Part shown: positions 50,645-56,177 of the stretch, piece after piece
How positions within the stretch are numbered: the first letter of the stretch is position 1
Layout of the letters: every line of letters starts with the position of its first letter
Source of the DNA: an uncultured Muribaculaceae bacterium
GTDB lineage: Bacteria > Bacteroidota > Bacteroidia > Bacteroidales > Muribaculaceae
DNA: 56,177 nt
NCBI GenBank assembly: GCA_910585275.1
Contig: CAJUCW010000023.1
Span: 1-56,177, forward strand
Reading direction: 5' to 3'
The notes under the pieces: model-generated
Seen by the model: the letters and a program-made list of their open reading frames with translations, nothing else
What the model was told of the DNA's origin: nothing
Databases searched by the model: none
Program-made: the position numbers and the translations under genes

Positions 50645-52176
50645 CCCTACGAGTCTTTGAAGCCTTTGCAGGCTACGGTTCACAATCTATCGCACTTCGG
50701 TTGCTTACCGAGGCGTTCCCCGGCTTTCAATTTCAGACGGTCGGAATATCGGAGATAGACAAATATGCCATAAAGGCATACAAGACTTTGCACGGTGACG
50801 CTATCCCCAATCACGGAGACATAACCAAGATTGATTGGACGCAGACCGCTGATTTCGATTTGCTGACATATTCCTTTCCCTGCCAAGACATATCTTCGGC
50901 AGGGAAACAGCGCGGTTTCTCAAAAGGCAGTGGCACTCGTTCCTCCTGCCTTTGGGCCTGCGCTGATGCCATTGAGGTTAAGCGTCCTCAGTTTCTCCTC
51001 ATGGAAAACGTGAAGGCACTAACACAAAATAAATTTGCAGATGATTTCACAAAGTGGCGGGAGTGGCTGATCGCTCGTGGCTACACCAATTATTACGCTA
51101 TACTCAACTCAAAGGACTATGGCGTACCGCAGAATCGTGAGCGCGTCTTTATGGTGTCTTTCCGTGGTGAGCATGAACGGTACTTTTTCCCTGCTCCGTT
51201 TGAACTTACACGCCGTCTGAAACACGTTCTTGAAGATGTGGTCGATGAGAAATACTGGCTCACCGCTTCCAACATCAAGAGCATTATCAATCATAATGAG
51301 CGTAAGCAGAATGAGGGTTGCGGATTCAAGACCAACTTTCAGACTGGCGATGGCATAAGCGGTTCAATCAAGACAAAAGAGGGGAGCCGCGAATACGATA
51401 CCTACGTCAAAGTTCCTACTTACGGCAACAGCCGTCTCAACCAAATGATTGCCGAAGGTAAGATTGACCCGGAGGAGACTATGTGGATTGACTGCTACAA
51501 CCGCAGGGTTGATAAGGATGTTGCAGGGACCGTTCTCGCTCGTATCAATGCCACTGGTCATTATCTCATTTCTGATCCTCGCGGTTGTGCTATGCGTGGC
51601 CGTCCCGATTCCAACGGCAAGTATATTCAGCAGATTGAGTTAGGCACTGATATTGCCAACACGGTCACGTCAGTTGACAAAGACAGCATGGTTGCAGAGC
51701 CTCGTGTCATTCAAGTGGGAAACCTTATTGAGGAGTCCAACTATAAGAATCCTCATCGCGGTCGCGTATATTCCATTGAGGGGATTGCTCCCTGCCTCAA
51801 CTGCAACGAGGGAGGTCAGCGAGAAGTCAAGATACTTCAGCGCGGTCATGGCTACGCGAAAGGAGGAATCTTTGATGTTGCTCCGGCTCTGACCTCATCC
51901 AAGTGGCAGGACAATAACTTTGCCGTTATCGAATACTGGATACGCAAACTCACTCCCTGCGAGTGTTTCCGTCTCATGGACGTTCCCGACAAATATATTT
52001 CATTGCTCCTCAAAGCAGGTATCTCAAACTCCCAACTCTATAAACTGGCAGGTAACTCTATTGTGGTCGCTGTCCTTTTCCATATCTTCCGCAAGATGTT
52101 CTGCGAGAAAGGACGTGAGCAGGGTTCGCCTCAATGCCACAGCATGGAGGCACCCAAAATGCTCTCTCTTTTCTAA
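50641..52176 (+). CDS. C5-cytosine DNA methyltransferase
   Basis: This 511-residue enzyme has all main motifs of the family. Motif I is FEAFAGYGSQSIAL, catalytic motif IV is SFPCQDISSAGKQRG (cysteine near residue 81), motif VI is LMENVKAL, and motif VIII is QNRERVFMV. C-terminal motifs IX-X (SNSQLYKLAGNSIVV) are present. The long stretch between VIII and IX (about 185-430) is the target-recognition region. No restriction partner is next to it, so it is an orphan phage methyltransferase. It may protect phage DNA from host restriction or alter host expression. Confidence 0.93.
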   Translation: MTLRVFEAFAGYGSQSIALRLLTEAFPGFQFQTVGISEIDKYAIKAYKTLHGDAIPNHGDITKIDWTQTADFDLLTYSFPCQDISSAGKQRGFSKGSGTRSSCLWACADAIEVKRPQFLLMENVKALTQNKFADDFTKWREWLIARGYTNYYAILNSKDYGVPQNRERVFMVSFRGEHERYFFPAPFELTRRLKHVLEDVVDEKYWLTASNIKSIINHNERKQNEGCGFKTNFQTGDGISGSIKTKEGSREYDTYVKVPTYGNSRLNQMIAEGKIDPEETMWIDCYNRRVDKDVAGTVLARINATGHYLISDPRGCAMRGRPDSNGKYIQQIELGTDIANTVTSVDKDSMVAEPRVIQVGNLIEESNYKNPHRGRVYSIEGIAPCLNCNEGGQREVKILQRGHGYAKGGIFDVAPALTSSKWQDNNFAVIEYWIRKLTPCECFRLMDVPDKYISLLLKAGISNSQLYKLAGNSIVVAVLFHIFRKMFCEKGREQGSPQCHSMEAPKMLSLF

Positions 52177-52218
52177 AGTTAAAACGCTCATCAAACCCCT
52201 AACACCTATTTTTGCCTC

Positions 52219-52596
52219 ATGTTTAATCTGCTGGTAAATACTCGCCGCCCGGACGTGTCTTTCAACCGCAATGGGAAAATCCGCTTGACCGCAAGGGTCG
52301 TGCGGATGCTTTCCATGTCTCCGGGCGATTCCATCAACATAGCCGTCAATGATGGTGAGTATCTCCTGCACTCAACACCACATGACGCTGATGACAGCCT
52401 AAGACGCTTTGAGGCTAAATGCTATCCGTCAAAGCGTGGGGGAGGCAAGCACTATTGCGCCAACTCCGTCCGTCTATGCCGGTCCCTGCTGTCCTCAATC
52501 GGTTGCACTGCCGATAAGGTGTCTTTCATTGTCGGAGAGGCTGTTGAAATGCATGGGAAAATCTATCTTCCAATAATAACCCAGTATCAACTATGA
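52219..52596 (+). CDS. Hypothetical phage protein preceding the large virion-like gene
   Basis: This 125-residue protein (MFNLLVNTRRPDVSFNRNGK at the start) contains IRLTARVVRMLSMSPGDSIN, which resembles the swapped-hairpin opening of SpoVT/AbrB-like folds, and later LCRSLLSSIGCTADKVSFIV. No family is assigned with confidence. It overlaps the start of the 950-residue gene by ATGA, so the two are coupled. Confidence 0.6.
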   Translation: MFNLLVNTRRPDVSFNRNGKIRLTARVVRMLSMSPGDSINIAVNDGEYLLHSTPHDADDSLRRFEAKCYPSKRGGGKHYCANSVRLCRSLLSSIGCTADKVSFIVGEAVEMHGKIYLPIITQYQL

Positions 52597-55445
52597 ACAA
52601 AGAAGTAAAGTACAATGGATATTCAGCCGTGCCGTCCGACTACGAATGTCAGGACGGAGACCTTGCTGTGTCCATCAACCTTATTCCCGAAGATGGAGCG
52701 TTGAAACCTATACTCCCTGCCAAATTGGAAAAGGCAATGGGTAGTTATGGAAAGGTCTCGTTTGTGCATAAGACCTCCACATTTACCCACTATATCCTAT
52801 ACGGCTCAGACTCTCGCATATCCTATCAGAAAAAGGAGAGTACGGCAGAACCTCAGTTGATAGACTCCAACTACAACACTATTCATGGTGTGTCTCATTT
52901 CAATTCCGTAGGCAATACTCTTCTTGCCTTTACCTCCACTGGCATACATTACTTCCTTTGGAAAGACAACGGCTATGTTTATCTCGGAGACCATGTGCCG
53001 GAGATAGATGTTTCTTTCGGATTGATAGGACGGCCCCGGCTCTTCAGCCAGTGCGATGATAGCAAAAGCACGTTTACCATATCGTTTGACAGCATAGCGG
53101 AGGACGCGATCAACAACGAGTTTACCGAAAGCAACAAGACCCGGATAACTGAGCAGGTCATGGCCAAGGTAAATAAATTTGTGCGTGAGCAGACGATTGA
53201 GAAAGGTCGTTTTTGCTTTCCTTTCTTCGTGCGTTACGCACTGCGCCTTTTTGATGGGTCACTGGTAAATCATTCCGCGCCTATCCTTATGAACCCCTCA
53301 ACAGCCGCCTGCCCTGTTGTCTTTTGGAAGCATATCCGTGGAAAGAAGTCCTACACGGAGGCAGAACTGGATATTATGATGGTCGCGTCCACTCTTGATT
53401 ACAAGATACTGAATAGTGGAGACTCTTATAAGTTGGCTACATGGAGCGACATTGTTACTGGTATTGAGGTTTTCATTTCAAAACCTATTTACACTTTCGA
53501 TCAAGACGGAAAGTGTTCCTCATGGAAAGATTCCGACAACTTCTCAACAAAGTTCATCGGGCGGCTCTACGCTACAAACAGGAACTCCGTCAGCGATACC
53601 ATTGCCGAGGATAAACTGCTCGGCTCGTTCGACAATAAGGATTTCCTCGATATTTATTCCGAGTGGGAATACTCGCGTATCTATGCGATGTATTTCTCTG
53701 CCGATAGGTCTTATCCGGGCGAGAGCCTTCACCTGCCCGAGTTTACCGATGAAAAGGTAGCGGAGACCATCCGTAACACTTCCCAGTTCTATAAGCTGCG
53801 GACTATTGATAATGCCGAGGCGGTTGCCAATCGTGGCTCTCGTGTTGAACTCGTTATAGAGGATGAGTATCTCCAGTCTCTTGTTACGCGAGAGGTCATG
53901 ACCGATGATTATCTTACACACGATATTCTTGCGGCCGATAGTTCCTATGCCTACAATAACAGGCTCAACCTTTCGGGAGTGTCGCGTAAGCCTTTCCGTG
54001 GCTTCTTGGGGCAATCTATGTTCGCTTACTGCACCCATAGTTATTCATGGCAGGTTGATGGGAATACGTTAAAGGTTACGGCTAATCCCTTCAGCAGTTA
54101 TGATATGGCTGTGACGGTCTATATCAAAGAGAACGGCAAGGACTATGCCGTCTCCGCTTCCGAGTTCTACGCAGGTAATATCGCTCTTTTCATGTCGGAG
54201 GAAATGACAAACAGCAGTAACCAGACTTTCAAGACAAAGAGGTCGTGGGGTTGTTATGTTTTCTATCCGAATGTCAATGCGCACAAGATGTTGATCAGCA
54301 ACTCTGCTTTCGGTTCATATCTGATTTCCTTGAAACCTCATGAGTTTCTCAACGGTGCCTTTGCCGTGCTTGACTATGAACTGGTGCGCGAGACCAATTA
54401 CACTAATGCTGACCTGCCGTCTATCAGTTATAATCCCTCTCTCTCGTATGAGAATAACTATATCCGGCAAGCCAATAAGATATACACCTCAGAAGTTAAT
54501 AATCCGTTCTATTTCCCACTGCTCGGAGTGAATACTATTGGGACCGGTGAAATGCTCGGTATCTGCTCAGCTGCGAAAGCACTCTCGCAGGGCCAGTTCG
54601 GGCAGTTCCCCTTGTACGCTTTCACTACTGAGGGTGTATGGGCGTTGGAGGTTTCCTCAACTGGCACATACACCGCTCGTCAGCCTATTACGCGCGATGT
54701 CTGCATAAATGCCGATGGCATTACCCAACTGGATAGCGCGGTTCTCTTTCCCACGGATAGAGGTATCATGCTTATATCCGGCTCTCAGACGCAGTGCATA
54801 TCGGATGCCATTAACTCCGAATATCCTTTCAACGCATTCAGTCTGCCCGGCTTCAGTAAGCTGCATGACCTCCTCGGTCATGAACCTGCGTCCGACACCT
54901 GCCTGCCGACACTTCCTTTCACTCAGTTTTTGAAACAATGCCGTATGATATACGACTACTTTCATCAGCGTGTCATTGTATATGCCCCGGGTGTTACCTA
55001 CGCCTATGTGTTCTCGTTGGAGTCAAAGCAATGGGGCATGACTTTCTCAAATATTGCCTCTCATCTTAATTCATATCCGGAGGCGTTGGCGGTTGATGAT
55101 GCCAATAACATTGTCAATCTCTCCGAGTCCACGGCTACGGAGATAAAGGCACTCTTTCTTACTCGCCCCCTCAAACTCGATACAGCCAACGTCCATAAGA
55201 CCATTGACAATATCATTCAGCGTGGATTCTTCCGCAAAGGTCAGGTTGCCACGGCTCTCTATGGCTCTCGTGATTTAGTCAACTGGCATTTGGTTTGGTC
55301 AAGCAAAGACCATTACCTGCGCGGTTTCCGTGGTACTCCCTACAAGTATTTCCGAATTGCAGGTGTGGCAACTCTTGACGCTGACGGCAATATCTTCGGT
55401 GCGTCAGTCCAGTTCACGCCACGCCTTACCAATCAGCCGAGATAA
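52593..55445 (+). CDS. Large probable phage virion protein, beta-propeller-like
   Basis: This 950-residue protein has no signal peptide and is beta-rich throughout. The segments QGQFGQFPLYAFTTEGVWAL and LDSAVLFPTDRGIMLISGSQ are reminiscent of propeller blades in P22 gp10-type DNA-stabilisation or tail-hub proteins. GVSHFNSVGNTLLAFTSTGIHYF near the N-terminus shows the same style of repeat. I infer a head-tail or tail-surface structural protein. It is the last rightward gene, ending in a shared terminator. Confidence 0.55.
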   Translation: MNKEVKYNGYSAVPSDYECQDGDLAVSINLIPEDGALKPILPAKLEKAMGSYGKVSFVHKTSTFTHYILYGSDSRISYQKKESTAEPQLIDSNYNTIHGVSHFNSVGNTLLAFTSTGIHYFLWKDNGYVYLGDHVPEIDVSFGLIGRPRLFSQCDDSKSTFTISFDSIAEDAINNEFTESNKTRITEQVMAKVNKFVREQTIEKGRFCFPFFVRYALRLFDGSLVNHSAPILMNPSTAACPVVFWKHIRGKKSYTEAELDIMMVASTLDYKILNSGDSYKLATWSDIVTGIEVFISKPIYTFDQDGKCSSWKDSDNFSTKFIGRLYATNRNSVSDTIAEDKLLGSFDNKDFLDIYSEWEYSRIYAMYFSADRSYPGESLHLPEFTDEKVAETIRNTSQFYKLRTIDNAEAVANRGSRVELVIEDEYLQSLVTREVMTDDYLTHDILAADSSYAYNNRLNLSGVSRKPFRGFLGQSMFAYCTHSYSWQVDGNTLKVTANPFSSYDMAVTVYIKENGKDYAVSASEFYAGNIALFMSEEMTNSSNQTFKTKRSWGCYVFYPNVNAHKMLISNSAFGSYLISLKPHEFLNGAFAVLDYELVRETNYTNADLPSISYNPSLSYENNYIRQANKIYTSEVNNPFYFPLLGVNTIGTGEMLGICSAAKALSQGQFGQFPLYAFTTEGVWALEVSSTGTYTARQPITRDVCINADGITQLDSAVLFPTDRGIMLISGSQTQCISDAINSEYPFNAFSLPGFSKLHDLLGHEPASDTCLPTLPFTQFLKQCRMIYDYFHQRVIVYAPGVTYAYVFSLESKQWGMTFSNIASHLNSYPEALAVDDANNIVNLSESTATEIKALFLTRPLKLDTANVHKTIDNIIQRGFFRKGQVATALYGSRDLVNWHLVWSSKDHYLRGFRGTPYKYFRIAGVATLDADGNIFGASVQFTPRLTNQPR

Positions 55446-55477
55446 GGCTTATTGTACTTTTCATTTTTTCTAATGCA

Positions 55478-55515
55478 AGAGACCGCTATGCGTGATGCAC
55501 AGCGGTCTCTGATTT
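55478..55515. terminator. Terminator between convergent prophage genes
   Basis: AGAGACCGCT (55478-55487) pairs with AGCGGTCTCT (55501-55510), followed by GATTTTT on the plus strand. A second C-tract/T-tract lies on the other side (ATTTTTTC at 55463-55470, read as GAAAAAAT on the minus strand). It can stop the long rightward operon and possibly the leftward gene as well. Confidence 0.8.
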
Positions 55516-55527
55516 TTGTAGTTCGGA

Positions 55528-56052
55528 TCAGAACGGATGGGGCCTTATGCGCACTCGTGCTATCCGGGTGTTGAGGTTGGTGCGTATCTCCGTCAATGCG
55601 TCCTCTGCCTTGACTTCCCATGTCTGCGCCTTGGGTGGGTTGGTTATGCTCAGCCAGTCCGAGACTGCTTTGCATACAAGGTATTCATGGACGAGCCTTT
55701 CAAGCAGGGTCAGCGATGTCTGCGAGAATCCTTTCGGGACCGTCAGCACTATGCCGTATGTCGGACGCTCCTTTAGTCTATCGTCAAGTGCCGGACGATC
55801 TATCTCGCGCTTGGTGTAAGGATAGAGCAGCTCCCTGCATCGTGCTATTGCAAGGTCAAGCACTCGCGTCACACGGTCCACATTGCCTTCTTCTCCTACG
55901 TCCTGCACCATGTGACGGTTGTGGTTGCTTTCCGTCTCCATGACGCTACCCTCTATAAAGGCATAGTTCTTTATGTCATATAGGAGTTGACTGCGCTTGA
56001 ATATCAGCACGGCATTGAGTGTGCCTTCCTTTTCTTCTAAAAAGCAACTCAT
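55528..56052 (-). CDS. Hypothetical phage protein on the opposite strand
   Basis: This 174-residue protein (MSCFLEEKEGTLNAVLIFKR at the start) is not recognised. It is alpha/beta with a basic C-terminus (LNTRIARVRIRPHPF). The middle contains DRVTRVLDLAIARCRELLYP, YTKREIDRPALDDRLKERP and LLERLVHEYLVCKAVSDWLS. The length and composition would fit a virion assembly or head-completion protein. It runs leftward and converges on the 950-residue gene, so a leftward structural operon may enter from the right edge. Confidence 0.55.
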   Translation of the reverse strand: MSCFLEEKEGTLNAVLIFKRSQLLYDIKNYAFIEGSVMETESNHNRHMVQDVGEEGNVDRVTRVLDLAIARCRELLYPYTKREIDRPALDDRLKERPTYGIVLTVPKGFSQTSLTLLERLVHEYLVCKAVSDWLSITNPPKAQTWEVKAEDALTEIRTNLNTRIARVRIRPHPF

Positions 56053-56064
56053 GTCTCACTGGTA

Positions 56065-56124
56065 TTAGTCGTTGGGTCTTACAGGGCGGCTTCGTTTGCT
56101 GACGGTCTGACGTATCAGTTCCAT
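56065..56124 (-). CDS. Possible 19-residue basic peptide upstream of the leftward gene
   Basis: MELIRQTVSKRSRPVRPND is an uninterrupted frame ending 12 bases before the start of the next leftward gene. It is very basic. It may be a real small gene of the incoming leftward operon or simply chance; only spacing supports it. Confidence 0.25.
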   Translation of the reverse strand: MELIRQTVSKRSRPVRPND

Positions 56125-56177
56125 GTTTACTCTGATATCACCAAGGACTCAAGTGTTAAAATTGTAGGAATATTATG

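Noticed and set aside
52207..52214. TATTTTTG as a promoter -7 box for the gene at 52219
   Set aside because: It lies only 4 bases before the start codon and has no TTTG at the right distance upstream.

Overview
The window looks like a chromosome segment of a gut Bacteroidales, with Muribaculaceae or a close relative most likely. Evidence for this is a SusC/SusD polysaccharide utilisation locus (PUL), lipoproteins with Bacteroidetes-style lipoboxes, weak ribosome binding sites, and promoters of the Bacteroidetes type (TTTG, about 20 bases, TAnnTTTG). The genus is an inference; no rRNA or standard marker gene is present.

Region by region: (1) 1-829 is the 5' part of a leftward tyrosine integrase gene broken by an in-frame TAA. 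(2) 1.3-20.1 kb is a PUL. SusC, SusD, a DUF1735/F5-8C surface lipoprotein, a BACON-F5/8C-M60 metalloprotease, a GH27 alpha-galactosidase, a GH3 glycosidase and a membrane protein run leftward, and a GH2 beta-galactosidase runs rightward to meet them. The gene mix resembles PULs that act on mucin-type O-glycoproteins. Related 10-bp iterons precede both susC and the GH2 gene, suggesting a common regulator that is not encoded here. (3) 20.1-23.6 kb holds housekeeping or unknown genes (an OmpA-domain protein, an M50-like protease, a NimA-like flavoprotein). (4) 23.6-30.7 kb is a type I restriction-modification operon hsdM-hsdS-(DUF1016 nuclease)-hsdR. It is followed by a junction with the 3' remnant of a sanA-like gene, then a rhodanese lipoprotein and a flavodoxin/ferredoxin protein. 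(5) 32.85-35.1 kb carries an ABC-F ATPase with a consensus promoter, a 36-codon leader ORF and leader hairpins (probably an inducible ribosome-protection gene), abutting an integrase fragment, and then a Fic protein.

(6) 35.8-56.2 kb is a prophage. A leftward immunity operon (HTH repressor, small membrane protein, two unknowns) faces a long rightward early operon of tightly overlapping genes. The early operon encodes small early proteins, a HTH_17-like protein, a RecT-type annealase, DUF1351, a DUF3799-like nuclease, a SNF2 helicase, an HU-like protein, DUF4494, DUF1064, a DnaC-like ATPase, a possible sliding-clamp-like protein with a zinc ribbon, an ASCH protein, a small DNA methyltransferase-like protein and a large C5 cytosine methyltransferase. 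It ends with a 950-residue probable virion protein. A leftward gene converges on that from the right edge. Terminase, portal and capsid genes are not in the window.

The most unusual signal is at 38968-39260, inside the prophage early operon. Two tRNA-like RNAs have acceptor-like stems and T-arms (the second also a templated CCA) but no recognisable anticodon arm. They flank a third element that is also closed by a 7-bp stem.
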